From an uncultured Faecalibacterium sp. (GTDB lineage: Bacteria > Bacillota > Clostridia > Oscillospirales > Ruminococcaceae), in assembly GCA_934533135.1 (NCBI GenBank), contig CAKTBG010000002.1:62001-126000 (forward strand): a DNA stretch of 64,000 nucleotides, given 5' to 3'. A program made the position numbers and the translations under genes. The notes beneath the pieces were generated by a model, which saw nothing but the letters and a program-made list of their open reading frames with translations, ran no database searches and was not told the origin of the DNA. Positions 7,919 through 16,970 of this stretch are shown one piece after another (position 1 is the first letter of the stretch; each line of letters opens with the position of its first letter).

Positions 7919-8833
7919 ATGAAAAAGATCTCGCGTCGTAGTTTTGTTAAGGCCGCTGGCGTGGCCGCTGTTCTGGGTGCTCTGACCGCTTGCGGCGGTT
8001 CTTCCAGCAGCACGGCTGCATCCTCTACCGCATCTTCTGCGGCAGGTTCCGCAGCAGGATCTGCCGCAGCAAGCGCAGCCTTTGGCACCGATACGCAGGC
8101 CATCGTGGATCGCGGTGTGCTGAAGGTCGGCGTCAAGAACGCCGTGCAGGGCTTCAGTTTTCAGGATACGCTGACCGGCGAGTACAAGGGTCTCGAGGAT
8201 AGTCTGGCCGAGATGGTCGCCGAGTATCTGGGCGTGGACATCGAGTTTACCACCGTTACCGCTGCAACCCGCGGCGAGCTGCTGGATTCCGGCGACATCG
8301 ACGCAGTTCTGGCAACCTTCACCATCACCGACGAGCGCAAGAAGACTTGGGACTTCTCCACCCCGTACTACACCGATTACGTCTCGGTGCTGGTCGAGGA
8401 TTCCACCGGGATCAAGGAGCTGGCAGACCTGAAGGATAAGGTCGTGGGTGTTTCCTCCGGTTCCACCTCCGCCCGTGCCCTGACCAAGGCCATGATCGAT
8501 GCCGGTGTGATCGACGGTGCAGGCTTTGACGCCGATTCCTTCAACGCCGACACGTGGAAGGATGGCATCTCCTTCCGTCAGTACGACGATTATCCCGCCA
8601 TCAGCACCGCACTGAGTGCCGGCGAGATCGACGGCTTCTGCGTCGATAAGTCCATTCTGGCCATCTACAAGACCGACGGCCGCAGCTACATCGACGCAGA
8701 GTTTGCACCGCAGGAGTACGGCATTGCCACCAAGAAGGGCAGCGACTTCTCCACCGTGTGCGACGATCTGGTGCAGGGCTGGCTGGCAGACGGCACCATC
8801 GATCAGCTGATCAAGGACAACGGTCTGGATTAA
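7919..8833 (+). CDS. Amino acid ABC transporter substrate-binding lipoprotein
   Basis: 304 residues. The N-terminus combines a twin-arginine-like motif (SRRSFVK, residues 5-11) with a lipobox (LTAC, Cys25), so it is probably a lipoprotein, possibly Tat-exported. A serine/alanine-rich linker follows, then a type 3 solute-binding fold of the PBP family (RGVLKVGVKNAVQGFSF, then DAVLATFTITDERKKTWDFS, then a QEYGIATKKGSDF near the C-terminus). It captures a polar amino acid for the adjacent permeases. It lies 126 bp after the ATPase gene, with GAGGAG before the ATG. Confidence 0.93.
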   Translation: MKKISRRSFVKAAGVAAVLGALTACGGSSSSTAASSTASSAAGSAAGSAAASAAFGTDTQAIVDRGVLKVGVKNAVQGFSFQDTLTGEYKGLEDSLAEMVAEYLGVDIEFTTVTAATRGELLDSGDIDAVLATFTITDERKKTWDFSTPYYTDYVSVLVEDSTGIKELADLKDKVVGVSSGSTSARALTKAMIDAGVIDGAGFDADSFNADTWKDGISFRQYDDYPAISTALSAGEIDGFCVDKSILAIYKTDGRSYIDAEFAPQEYGIATKKGSDFSTVCDDLVQGWLADGTIDQLIKDNGLD

Positions 8834-8893
8834 ACGAGATACACTGGTTTCTGGGAGAGAAATAGGGGATAGAAAGGGAAAGGAGCGTTTGCC

Positions 8894-9634
8894 ATGTCTG
8901 GTTTATTTTCCATGGACGCTTGGATGACGGTTTGGACGCATCGTGATAGTTTTCTGCTTGGTCTGGGCAACACCCTGATGACCGCCGTGAGTGCGCTGGT
9001 GATGGCATTCATCATTGGTGCAACGCTGGGTCTGATGGCCACCAGCGGCAAAAAGCCGCTGCAGTTCATCGCCCGGGTGTACGTGGAGTTCATCCAGAAC
9101 ACCCCGCTGCTGCTCCAGCTCTGCTTCCTGTACTACGCACTGGCCTTTGCGGGTCTGAGCCTCGGCGTCATCCGCACCGGCATCATTGCATTGGGAGTGT
9201 ACACCGGAGCCTATATGGGCGAGGTCATCCGCGCTGCGATCGAATCGGTGCCGAAGGGTCAGTTTGAAGCGGCTCACGCGCAGGGATTCAACTATCTGCA
9301 GACGATGGGCTACATCATCCTGCCCCAGAGCATTCCGGTCATGCTTCCCCCGATGGTCAATCAGGTGGTCAACCTGTTCAAAAACACCTCCTGCCTGTAC
9401 ATCGTGGGCGGCGCAGACCTCATCAGCGTCACATACAGCTTTGTCACCGGTGCTTCCACCGGCGGCGCATACGCTCCCGCCTATGTCCTCTGCGGCCTGA
9501 TCTTCTTTGTGGTCTGCTTCCCGCTGTCCACGCTGGCGACCCGCTGGGAGGCTTCCCTCAAGAACCGCAAGGGCTGCGTCAATCCTGCCATCAAGACCGC
9601 CAACAAGAACGTTGAGCTGAAGGAGGCTGCATAA
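8894..9634 (+). CDS. Amino acid ABC transporter permease 1
   Basis: 246 residues, a HisM/GlnP-type permease with about five membrane helices. The cytoplasmic coupling (EAA) loop is clear: ESVPKGQFEAAHAQGF followed by ILPQSIPVMLPP, and FIQNTPLLLQL is the typical N-terminal helix signature. It pairs with the next gene product to form the translocation pore driven by the ATPase upstream. It ends two bases before the ATG of the second permease, which suggests translational coupling. Confidence 0.93.
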   Translation: MSGLFSMDAWMTVWTHRDSFLLGLGNTLMTAVSALVMAFIIGATLGLMATSGKKPLQFIARVYVEFIQNTPLLLQLCFLYYALAFAGLSLGVIRTGIIALGVYTGAYMGEVIRAAIESVPKGQFEAAHAQGFNYLQTMGYIILPQSIPVMLPPMVNQVVNLFKNTSCLYIVGGADLISVTYSFVTGASTGGAYAPAYVLCGLIFFVVCFPLSTLATRWEASLKNRKGCVNPAIKTANKNVELKEAA

Positions 9635-9635
9635 T

Positions 9636-10409
9636 ATGAATACACTGGCTGCAAGTCTCTCCATCCTGACCAAACAGGGTGTCATGCTCTACCTGCTGCG
9701 CGGCATCGCATTCACCTGCATCATCTCGGTGCTGGGCGTCATCCTTGGCCTGATCCTTGGCTCGCTGCTGGCATTGGCTCGTACCTACTGCAAGCACGGC
9801 CCGGCCAGGATCCTTGGCTGGCTGTCGGCGGCGTACATCGAGCTGTTCCGCAACACGCCGTATCTGCTCTGGATCTTCGTCTGCGTGGTCTTCTGCCCCT
9901 GCCCGGCATTCTTTGCCCGGAAAATGTTCGGCCTGACCAGCGTGGAGATGAAGCTGCTGTTCAAGGCAGCGACCGCACTGGTGCTGTTCAACTCCTCGGT
10001 CATCGCCGAGATCGTCCGCGGCGGTTTGAACGGCGTTGCCAAGGGGCAGTTTGAGGCTGGCTATGCACAGGGCTTCAACACCGCCGAGGTGCTGCTTTAC
10101 ATCGTTCTGCCGCAGGCATACCGCAACATCGTGCCGACGCTGCTCAGTCAGGTCATCACCACCATCAAGGATTCTTCCTATCTGGCAAACGTGGCGACCA
10201 TTGAGCTGATGTCCCGCATCCGCCAGCTGCTGAGTGCAGCCGGAACCTACAATGGTCTGGGCACTGTGAATGTCTCGGACGTCATGGTTCTGTTTGGCGC
10301 AGCCTGCGTCATCTACTTTGTCATCAACTTCACCCTCAGCTGCATCGTCCGTTCGATGCAGGCCCGCCGCAAGAAAGCTTTGGTGTTTGCACCGGCCAAA
10401 GCCGCTTGA
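9636..10409 (+). CDS. Amino acid ABC transporter permease 2
   Basis: 257 residues, second HisM/GlnP-type permease. Signatures: FRNTPYLLWIF early, then the coupling loop GGLNGVAKGQFEAGYAQGF and IVLPQAYRNIVPTL. A heterodimeric pore with the preceding permease is expected. It is the last gene of the operon; a strong terminator follows after about 60 bp and also serves the convergent folD. Confidence 0.93.
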   Translation: MNTLAASLSILTKQGVMLYLLRGIAFTCIISVLGVILGLILGSLLALARTYCKHGPARILGWLSAAYIELFRNTPYLLWIFVCVVFCPCPAFFARKMFGLTSVEMKLLFKAATALVLFNSSVIAEIVRGGLNGVAKGQFEAGYAQGFNTAEVLLYIVLPQAYRNIVPTLLSQVITTIKDSSYLANVATIELMSRIRQLLSAAGTYNGLGTVNVSDVMVLFGAACVIYFVINFTLSCIVRSMQARRKKALVFAPAKAA

Positions 10410-10467
10410 GGAACCGATTGCGTTAATACAATTTCATTTTCCCAATTACCTCCCACAATGTTCTGAA

Positions 10468-10514
10468 ACAGCAAAACGCGCCCGAGCGGGAAACCGCCGG
10501 GCGCGTTTTGCTGT
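10468..10514. terminator. Bidirectional terminator between the ABC operon and folD
   Basis: CAAAACGCGCCCG pairs perfectly with CGGGCGCGTTTTG. A-rich and T-rich flanks allow use from both strands. Confidence 0.85.
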
Positions 10515-10584
10515 TTGTTTATCTCGTCTGCCAGTCTGCTGGCGCAGACCGCTCTCCCGGAGGGAGAGCTAAGAGAAAAGAGGT

Positions 10585-11433
10585 TCAGAGCGTTTTTTCA
10601 GCCGCATCGACCACATGGCTGACCAGCACCGAGGTGGTGACGGTGCCGACGCCGCCGGGCACCGGCGTGATGGCACCGACCACGGGCTCAGCCTCGGCAA
10701 AGCGGACGTCGCCGCAGAGCTTGCCCTCTGCATTGACGTGGATGCCGACGTCCACCACGACCTGCCCTTCCCGCAGGCAGTCGCCGCCGATGAAGCCCAT
10801 CTTGCCCATGGCGACCACAAGGATGTCGGCCTCCCTGCAGAGAGCCGGAAGGTTCTGGGTGCGGGAGTTGCAGAGCGTTACGGTGGCATTCTGCCGGTCG
10901 AGCATCATGGCAGCCGGTTTGCCGACCACAAGGCTCCGCCCCACCACCACAGCCCGCTTGCCGGAGAGCGGAAGATCGTAGTGGCGCAGGATCTCCAGAC
11001 AAGCCTGTGCCGTGCAGGGAGGATAGCCGATGGCGGTGTTGGTGAACACACCGGCCAGCGAACCGTCGGTGATGCCGTCGATATCTTTTTCGGGCGAAAG
11101 GGCGGCGCGGATGGTGCGGTCATCAAACTGCTTGGGCAGCGGGCGGAAGAGCAGGCAGCCGTGGATGGCGGGGTCGGCGTTGATCCCGTGGATCACGTCG
11201 AGCAGCTGTTCTTGCGCAGCGTCGGCGGGCAGCAGATACTGCCGAACCGCTACGCCGACTTTGCCGCAGCGAGTCATCACGCCCCGCTCGTAGGACAGGT
11301 CGTCCTCCCGTGCGCCCACCCGGACGACCGCCAGCGTGGGGGTGATGCCCTTCGCTTTCAGTGCCTCACAGCGGGCAGCATTTGCTTCGTTCATGGCGGC
11401 GACCACCGGTGCGCCTTTCAAAATCATTGCCAT
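10585..11433 (-). CDS. folD: FolD-like methylenetetrahydrofolate dehydrogenase lacking cyclohydrolase residues
   Basis: 282 residues. FolD fold is clear: the VVVGRSLVVGKPAAMML nucleotide-binding segment, KDIDGIT, and the closing PVPGGVGTVTTSVL. The enzyme oxidises 5,10-methylene-THF to methenyl-THF. In bifunctional FolD a YxxxK lysine and a glutamine in VQLPLP support the cyclohydrolase step. Here Y48 is followed by V52 instead of lysine, and the glutamine is replaced by Phe96 (LFRPLP), so the second activity is probably lost. The gene overlaps the stop of fchA by one base, and FchA is a stand-alone cyclohydrolase that would supply that step. Confidence 0.93.
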   Translation of the reverse strand: MAMILKGAPVVAAMNEANAARCEALKAKGITPTLAVVRVGAREDDLSYERGVMTRCGKVGVAVRQYLLPADAAQEQLLDVIHGINADPAIHGCLLFRPLPKQFDDRTIRAALSPEKDIDGITDGSLAGVFTNTAIGYPPCTAQACLEILRHYDLPLSGKRAVVVGRSLVVGKPAAMMLDRQNATVTLCNSRTQNLPALCREADILVVAMGKMGFIGGDCLREGQVVVDVGIHVNAEGKLCGDVRFAEAEPVVGAITPVPGGVGTVTTSVLVSHVVDAAEKTL

Positions 11434-12071
11434 CAGGATTCCCCTCTCAATTGATGCGATAGTTTGTCGTAAACCGTGTCGGCGATCGGCACAAATTCGG
11501 CCAGCATTGCGTCGGCTTTGGCGTTCAGCGCGTCGGCATGGGCTTTGTCGGCCATCAGCCGGGTGTTGATGGAGACATTCAGGGCGGCGGCCTGCAGTGC
11601 GGCCTTGCAGAACAGCACGGCACAGCCGGCGTCCGAGACCGCCAGCACGCTGCCCTTTGCGGCGTATTCCTGCGCGAGGGCGATGCCCTCACAGCAGGCC
11701 GACATGATCTCCAGCGGCACGGCACAGGCACCGTCCAGAGCCTGTGCCAGCACTTCAGCCTTGTGCGCGGCCTGCTCCGGGGTGTCTTTCGGCAGGCGGT
11801 ACGCCGCCGCCAGCGGGGTAAAGGCGTCTGCATCGGCCTGCACCAGCTGCTCGAGATGCCGACGCAGGGCTTCCGCACGCGCGTTCAGAAGTTGGATCTG
11901 CGGCTCCACATCGGCATATTTTTTCTTGCCGACGGTCAGGCTGCCGACCATATTCCCCAGCGCGACGCCCACCGCCCCTACAAGGGCTGCGGCACCGCCG
12001 CCGCCGGGGGCAGGGGAGCTGCCTGCAAGGTCGGCCAAGAAGACTTCACAGCGTTGTTGGATCAGTTCCAT
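11433..12071 (-). CDS. fchA: Methenyltetrahydrofolate cyclohydrolase (cyclodeaminase/cyclohydrolase family)
   Basis: 212 residues, nearly all helical, with the family signature SPAPGGGGAAALVGAVG near residue 18 and VGKKKYADVE near residue 43. Family members are formiminotetrahydrofolate cyclodeaminase (FtcD C-terminal domain) and the clostridial methenyl-THF cyclohydrolase FchA. The context of folD and the 5-formyl-THF ligase favours FchA, converting methenyl-THF to 10-formyl-THF. AAAGGAG precedes the ATG at 12071. Its start lies inside the end of the ligase gene (26 bp overlap) and its stop overlaps folD, so the three genes are translationally linked. Confidence 0.88.
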   Translation of the reverse strand: MELIQQRCEVFLADLAGSSPAPGGGGAAALVGAVGVALGNMVGSLTVGKKKYADVEPQIQLLNARAEALRRHLEQLVQADADAFTPLAAAYRLPKDTPEQAAHKAEVLAQALDGACAVPLEIMSACCEGIALAQEYAAKGSVLAVSDAGCAVLFCKAALQAAALNVSINTRLMADKAHADALNAKADAMLAEFVPIADTVYDKLSHQLRGES

Positions 12072-12636
12072 GGCAGTAGACTCCTTTCTCGGTTGCAAAT
12101 GCGTCCAGCACGGCGTCCAGCGTGCCGCTGGCGGCGTGTTCCACCCGCTGGCAATCGAAGGCGACGCCGATCGTGACGGCGTTCTGGCAGCGGGGCAGAT
12201 AGCGGTCGTAGTAGCCTTTCCCCATCCCGACCCGGCGGCAGGCGGCATCAAAGGCGGTGCAGGGCACCAAGACCAGATCCAGCTCTTCCGGCCGGAGGAT
12301 GCGGGCGCGGCTTGCGATCGGCGTCCGGATGCCGTAGGCACCGATCTCCCAGCCGTCGGACCCCGGCACGGCGGCGGTCAGGGCAAAGCCATCGCCGCAG
12401 ATCGGGTAGGCAACGGTTTTTCCGGCCTGTTCTGCCTGCCGGATCAGTGCGGCAAGGTCGACTTCGCCGCCAAAAGCCGCATAAACCAGCAGGGTCTTTG
12501 CCCGGGCAAACGCCGGCAGTGCCGCAAGATGGGCGCAGAGGGCGGCGTTTGCCGCGCCTCGTGCCGCGTCCGGCAGAGCACGCCGGGCGGCGATCCCGGC
12601 CTTGCGCTGGAGGCTTTTTTCTTCGGAGAGCGTCAT
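12046..12636 (-). CDS. 5-formyltetrahydrofolate cyclo-ligase
   Basis: 196 residues. It holds the MTHFS/YgfA signature GMGKGYYDRYL near residue 137, the ATP/phosphate-binding glycine-rich loop, and the N-terminal RKAGIAARRAL helix. It converts 5-formyl-THF to methenyl-THF with ATP, the substrate for the next gene product FchA. The ATG at 12636 is chosen because family members begin just before SEEKSLQRK; an upstream start at 12672 is not supported by a binding site. First gene of a tight ligase-fchA-folD operon, divergent from glyA, so all one-carbon steps around THF are grouped. Confidence 0.92.
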   Translation of the reverse strand: MTLSEEKSLQRKAGIAARRALPDAARGAANAALCAHLAALPAFARAKTLLVYAAFGGEVDLAALIRQAEQAGKTVAYPICGDGFALTAAVPGSDGWEIGAYGIRTPIASRARILRPEELDLVLVPCTAFDAACRRVGMGKGYYDRYLPRCQNAVTIGVAFDCQRVEHAASGTLDAVLDAFATEKGVYCHGTDPTTL

Positions 12637-12749
12637 ATTGGGTCTCACCGCCAATCTTCTGCAAGATTGCACAAAATATGTGCGGAAAAATTATACAAAT
12701 ATAATAAGCTCTGCGGCGCGAAAATGCAAGGGTTTTGGCGAAAACACCG

Positions 12750-12778
12750 TTGCAGATTTGCCCCATTTCTGCTATGAT
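12750..12778 (+). promoter_or_regulatory. Promoter of glyA
   Basis: TTGCAG (12750-12755) and TATGAT (12773-12778) with 17 bp between; start near 12785. Confidence 0.65.
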
Positions 12779-12783
12779 AAAGG

Positions 12784-12821
12784 AAAAGCAGAAGGGCTCG
12801 ATGCGGAGCGTCTGCTTTTTT
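12784..12821 (+). terminator. Leader terminator/attenuator ahead of glyA
   Basis: AAAGCAGA pairs with TCTGCTTT and a run of T residues follows. It starts at the predicted transcription start and sits about 40 bp before glyA, so expression needs read-through. Confidence 0.6.
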
Positions 12822-12858
12822 GTGTATCTGTGATCCACACAAGAGAGGGGTAGTAACA

Positions 12859-14112
12859 ATGTACAACGAAATGATGGACACCATCGGTCTGGTCGAGAAG
12901 GCGGATCCGGAGCTGGCTGCCGCCATGGAGCGGGAGCTGCACCGCCAGCGGGAGAACATTGAGCTGATCGCCAGCGAGAACATCGTCTCGCCCGCGGTCA
13001 TGGCTGCCATGGGCAGCGTGCTGACCAACAAGTATGCCGAGGGTCTGCCGGGCAAACGGTACTACGGCGGCTGTGCTTACGTGGATGAGGTGGAGAACAT
13101 CGCCATTCAGCGGGCCTGCAAGCTGTTTGGGGCAAAGTACGCCAACGTCCAGCCGCACTCCGGCGCACAGGCAAATCTGGCCGTCTATTTCGCACTGCTG
13201 GATCTGGGCGATACCGTCATGGGCATGGATCTGTCGCAGGGCGGCCACCTGACCCACGGCTCGCCGGTGAATATGTCGGGCAAGAACTACCACTTCGTTT
13301 CTTACGGTGTGGGTGAGGACGGCACCATTGATTATGCTGCACTGGAAAAGCAGGTCAAGAAAGTCCGCCCCAAGATGCTGGTGGCCGGTGCCTCGGCGTA
13401 TCCGCGTGCCATTGATTTTGAGAAACTGGCCGAGATCGCCCACGGCTATGGGGCTTACCTGATGGTCGATATGGCACACATCGCCGGTCTGGTGGCGGGC
13501 GGTTATCACCAGAGCCCGGTGCCCTATGCCGACGTGGTGACCACCACCACCCACAAGACCCTGCGCGGACCCCGCGGCGGCCTGATCCTGACCAACAACG
13601 CCGTCCTCGCCAAGCGGATCAACTCTGCGGTCTTCCCCGGAACGCAGGGCGGCCCGCTGGAGCACGTCATTGCGGCAAAGGCCGTCTGCTTCGGGGAGGC
13701 TCTCAAGCCGGAATTCAAAGAGTATGCGCGGAAGATCGTCGAAAATGCGCAGGCCATGGCCGCTGAGCTGCAGGCACGGGGCGTCAAGCTGGTGTCCGGC
13801 GGCACCGACAACCACCTGATGCTGGTCGATCTGCGGGAAGAGGAGTGTACCGGCAAGGAGCTGGAAGCCCGCCTCGACAGTGTCCACATCACGGCAAACA
13901 AGAACACCGTTCCCGGCGAGACCCGCAGCCCCTTCGTGACCAGCGGCGTCCGTCTGGGCACCCCGGCCGTGACCACCCGCGGCATGGGCGTGGCGGAGAT
14001 GAAGGTGATCGCGGACTGCATCGCCGACTGCATCTGGCATTACGATGAAAAGCGGGATGAGATCTCTGACCGCGTCCTTGCCCTGACCAAGGCGTTCCCC
14101 CTGTATGAATAA
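12859..14112 (+). CDS. glyA: Serine hydroxymethyltransferase
   Basis: 417 residues, standard length. PLP enzyme signatures: [13 protein letters not shown] near residue 36, [13 protein letters not shown], and the PLP-lysine motif [16 protein letters not shown] near residue 230. It converts serine and THF to glycine and 5,10-methylene-THF, feeding FolD encoded divergently next door. The ATG at 12859 follows GAGAGGGG; an upstream start at 12820 lies inside the leader terminator region. The family's THF-binding GTDNHL motif is present near residue 315. Confidence 0.97.
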   Translation: MYNEMMDTIGLVEKADPELAAAMERELHRQRENIELIASENIVSPAVMAAMGSVLTNKYAEGLPGKRYYGGCAYVDEVENIAIQRACKLFGAKYANVQPHSGAQANLAVYFALLDLGDTVMGMDLSQGGHLTHGSPVNMSGKNYHFVSYGVGEDGTIDYAALEKQVKKVRPKMLVAGASAYPRAIDFEKLAEIAHGYGAYLMVDMAHIAGLVAGGYHQSPVPYADVVTTTTHKTLRGPRGGLILTNNAVLAKRINSAVFPGTQGGPLEHVIAAKAVCFGEALKPEFKEYARKIVENAQAMAAELQARGVKLVSGGTDNHLMLVDLREEECTGKELEARLDSVHITANKNTVPGETRSPFVTSGVRLGTPAVTTRGMGVAEMKVIADCIADCIWHYDEKRDEISDRVLALTKAFPLYE

Positions 14113-14234
14113 GTAAACTTGTAAAAAAATTCTGCTTCCGTCGTGGTGCATGGCACTGCGGCGGAATCTTTTGTTCTGGAAAAAACGGCCGGTCTGTTTT
14201 ATAATAAGGAATGAGAAAAAAGGAGGCCGGTGAA

Positions 14235-14744
14235 ATGAACGGATTGCTGCACCTCTATTGGGGCGACGGAAAAGGAAAGACCACGGCGGCCATGGGGCTG
14301 GCACTGCGGGCGTTGGGAAGCGGAAAGCGGGTCGTCATCGTCCAATTCCTGAAGGGCGGCACCAGCGGGGAGATCCCCCTGCTGGAGCAGCTGGGGGCGA
14401 AGATCTATCGGGGGAAGGCCGGACAGAAGTTTGTGTTCCAGATGGACGCAGCGGAAAAGGCCGCGACCCGGGCACTGCAGAACGAAAACCTGCAAAAGGC
14501 TCTGGCCGAACCCGCCGATCTGCTGGTTTTGGACGAGGCTGGCTCGGCGTGGGAGCTGGATATGGTGGACCCGGATCTGCTTCGCCGGGCCGTGCTGGAA
14601 CGTCCCGCCGCTCAGGAGTGCGTGCTCACGGCACATCAGCCGCCGGATTGGATGGCAGAAGCGGCGGATTATGTGACTGAGATGAAATGCCGCCGCCATC
14701 CCTACCAGAAGGGGATCAAGGCCCGCAAGGGAATTGAGTATTGA
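14235..14744 (+). CDS. Cob(I)alamin/corrinoid adenosyltransferase (CobA/BtuR type)
   Basis: 169 residues. The P-loop GDGKGKTTAAMG near residue 9 is the characteristic CobA/BtuR variant, followed by IVQFLKGG, LLVLDEAG (Walker B-like) and the C-terminal RRHPYQKGIKARKGIEY tail of the family. It transfers the adenosyl group of ATP to cobalt(I) corrinoids. AGGAGG is 8-13 bases before the ATG at 14235. No other cobalamin genes lie nearby, so it may support salvage. It is monocistronic, ending at a bidirectional terminator. Confidence 0.93.
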   Translation: MNGLLHLYWGDGKGKTTAAMGLALRALGSGKRVVIVQFLKGGTSGEIPLLEQLGAKIYRGKAGQKFVFQMDAAEKAATRALQNENLQKALAEPADLLVLDEAGSAWELDMVDPDLLRRAVLERPAAQECVLTAHQPPDWMAEAADYVTEMKCRRHPYQKGIKARKGIEY

Positions 14745-14783
14745 AAAAAAGCAGGCTGCGGCATCCGCTGCACGCAGGCACAA

Positions 14784-14832
14784 CAAAAAAGACTGGAAAG
14801 GAACCCGCTTGGGCACACCTTTCCAGTCTTTT
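14784..14832. terminator. Bidirectional terminator between the adenosyltransferase and galU
   Basis: AAAAGACTGGAAAGG pairs with CCTTTCCAGTCTTTT; A and T tracts on the two sides serve the convergent genes. Confidence 0.85.
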
Positions 14833-14881
14833 GTCGTTTGATTCGTTGTTCAACGGGATCCGGGCGCAAACATCGCAGGGA

Positions 14882-15757
14882 TCACAGCGTTTTGCAGAAC
14901 TCCTTCAGATATGCGCGGAACGCCTCGCCGATCTCGGGATGCTGCAGAGCCAGCTCCACCTGCGCCTCAACGACGCAGAGCTTGTTGCCCATGTCGTAGT
15001 GCTTGCCGGTAAACTCCACGGCCGTCATACCGCCATGGCTGCGGGCAAACTCGGCCATCGCGTCGGTCAGCTGGATCTCGCCGCCGGCACCGGGTTTGGT
15101 GTGGGCGAGGATGTCGTAGATCTCCGGGGTCAGCAGGACGCGGCCCAGAATGGAGTAGTTGCTGAACTCCTGCCCTTTCTTGGGCTTTTCGATCATGTCG
15201 TCCACGAAGAAGTAGTTGTCGTGGATGGGGGTTGTCTTGAGGCTGCAGTAGCGGCTGACATCGGCCCAAGGCACCGCGCTGACGCCGGCAGCCGGACGGC
15301 CGAACTCCTCATAGGCACGGATCAGCTGCGCACAGACCGGATCCTCGCCCCAGATCACATCGTCGCCATAGATGACGACGAACGGATCGTCACCGGTAAA
15401 GGCCTTGGCAACGCTGACGGCGTGCCCCAGACCGAGGGTCTGCTTCTGGCGGACAAAATAGATGTTGGCCATGTTGGAGATGCCAAGGCACTCTTCCAGC
15501 ATTTTTTCCTTGCCGGGCGCAGCCAGTTTCTCTTCCAGCTCGGGGCAGCGGTCAAAGTGGTCCTCGATGATGCTCTGGTTCCGACCCAGAATGATGAGGA
15601 TGTCGGTGATGCCGGAGCGGACGGCTTCTTCCACCAGATACTGGATGGCGGGCTTATCGACGATGGGGAGCATTCCCTTGGGCATGGCCTTGGTCGCGGG
15701 CAGAACGCGGGTGCCAAGACCCGCCGCAGGGATGACCGCTTTCGTAACCTTTTTCAT
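14882..15757 (-). CDS. galU: UTP-glucose-1-phosphate uridylyltransferase
   Basis: 291 residues, standard length. The nucleotidyltransferase motif IPAAGLGTRVLPATKAMPKGMLP (two adjoining parts near residues 9-31) is diagnostic, with VDKPAIQYLVEEA and VVIYGDDVIWG following. It makes UDP-glucose from UTP and glucose-1-phosphate for glycolipids and surface polysaccharides. The ATG at 15757 gives the expected N-terminus. It is downstream of and co-directional with the zinc-ribbon membrane protein gene, with a 60 bp gap. Confidence 0.96.
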   Translation of the reverse strand: MKKVTKAVIPAAGLGTRVLPATKAMPKGMLPIVDKPAIQYLVEEAVRSGITDILIILGRNQSIIEDHFDRCPELEEKLAAPGKEKMLEECLGISNMANIYFVRQKQTLGLGHAVSVAKAFTGDDPFVVIYGDDVIWGEDPVCAQLIRAYEEFGRPAAGVSAVPWADVSRYCSLKTTPIHDNYFFVDDMIEKPKKGQEFSNYSILGRVLLTPEIYDILAHTKPGAGGEIQLTDAMAEFARSHGGMTAVEFTGKHYDMGNKLCVVEAQVELALQHPEIGEAFRAYLKEFCKTL

Positions 15758-15817
15758 AGTGATGAATCTCCTTCAACAGTACACAATACTTATTACACAA
15801 CCGCCGCGTGCAGGGCG

Positions 15818-16792
15818 TCAGTTGTATAAGGCATCAAACAGAGCCTGCAGGTTGGGGCCGAGCAGCAGGGTGAACGCGCTGCCGACGACGAGCAGCAGGG
15901 CAAAGGCACCGATGACGGCGGCAAAGCTGACGCCGCCCTGTGCGCTGAGCACCGCCCGACGCTGCTCCGGGTCGGGGAACTCGGCCTGAATGCGGCGGAT
16001 CTTGGCGGCGGCACTCTTGCGGTAGAACCACTTGCCGTACATCCCGCGGAAGATCATGAGCAGAAAGCTCAGAGCCGAGCAGACCCGCGCGAACAAGACC
16101 AGAGACGAATCGCTCAGCCCGGGGGCAAAGCTGCTGCCGCTGATCTGCAGCATATCAATGAAGGTCGGAGCCGTCAACAGCAGTTCCGCCGCGAGGAAGG
16201 CAAAGGCCGGTTTCCACGCTTTGCGGTAGAAGAAATAGAAGGGGCCGAACAGCAGCGCGGAAAAGCTGATCGAGGCCTTGTTGTGCCGCAGCTGCATCTG
16301 GCCGTAGGAGGCAAGATAGGCGGGCGCGGCCGGGCCGATGTAGGCCGACCAATCCTTGCAGGAGATGCCGTCCAGCATCTCCTCTTTGCCAAAGGCCGCC
16401 TGATACATCTGCTTGGCGGGGTCGGCGGCAGAACCGGACTCCTGATACTGGCGGTAGAGGCTGGAATAATCGAATGTGCCCTCTTCTTCGGCGCGGTCGC
16501 CCGGCTCCGGGGTGGAACCCTCGGGCGGCAGCTTGGCACCGCAGCAGCGGCAGTTCTCCTCGGAGCGCAGGGTGCGCTCGCCGCAGGACGGGCAGGTGCG
16601 CAGCTCGGACTCCGGATAGGGGAATTCCCACTCGTAGCCCGCACCATGCGCCGGGGCGTGGATGCAGAGACCCAGCTTTTCGTAGCAGGTGCGGTGATAG
16701 GGGGCACCGCAGTCCGGGCAGACCACGATGTCGTCCTTCAACGTCAGCGGCTTGCCGCAGCCTTCACAGGGGCAGCCATAGTATTTTGGCAT
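15818..16792 (-). CDS. Zinc-ribbon/RING-like domain membrane protein (DUF2628-like)
   Basis: 324 residues. The N-terminal 100 residues hold three cysteine clusters: CPCEGC, CPDCGAPYHRTCYEKLGLC with an embedded His (RING/PHD-like treble clef), and CPSCGE ... CRCCGA (zinc ribbon). A linker follows, then about four hydrophobic segments, the first with FSALLFGPFYFFYRKAW, a motif seen in DUF2628 membrane proteins. Function is not known; the domain order is typical of Clostridia envelope proteins of this type. GGAGG precedes the ATG at 16792; an upstream TTG at 16804 overlaps that binding site and is rejected. Confidence 0.75.
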   Translation of the reverse strand: MPKYYGCPCEGCGKPLTLKDDIVVCPDCGAPYHRTCYEKLGLCIHAPAHGAGYEWEFPYPESELRTCPSCGERTLRSEENCRCCGAKLPPEGSTPEPGDRAEEEGTFDYSSLYRQYQESGSAADPAKQMYQAAFGKEEMLDGISCKDWSAYIGPAAPAYLASYGQMQLRHNKASISFSALLFGPFYFFYRKAWKPAFAFLAAELLLTAPTFIDMLQISGSSFAPGLSDSSLVLFARVCSALSFLLMIFRGMYGKWFYRKSAAAKIRRIQAEFPDPEQRRAVLSAQGGVSFAAVIGAFALLLVVGSAFTLLLGPNLQALFDALYN

Positions 16793-16896
16793 AAGATCCT
16801 CCAATAAAAATGGTACTTACCGATATTATACTCCCGAAAAAGGGAAAAGAAAAGGTGAAAATCTTCAAATTTCCAGCCGGATGGTGTTTTTTCCTC

Positions 16897-16925
16897 TTTA
16901 CTTTATCATGAATTGTCGGTATACT
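16897..16925 (+). promoter_or_regulatory. Putative promoter of prfB
   Basis: TTTACT (16897-16902) and TATACT (16920-16925), 17 bp apart, giving a leader of about 150 nt that contains a palindromic repeat half-copy. Confidence 0.5.
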
Positions 16926-16970
16926 AATGAAGTATCTGTGTATAAACTGTATCTTTTCGGGCTGCGTCCT

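Noticed and set aside
15191..15202. 12-base match (GATCATGTCGTC) between galU and the segment next to the degenerate repeat at 45745
   Set aside because: It lies in galU coding sequence, lacks a plausible PAM, and both sides read as common Asp-Asp-Met-Ile codons; probably chance.
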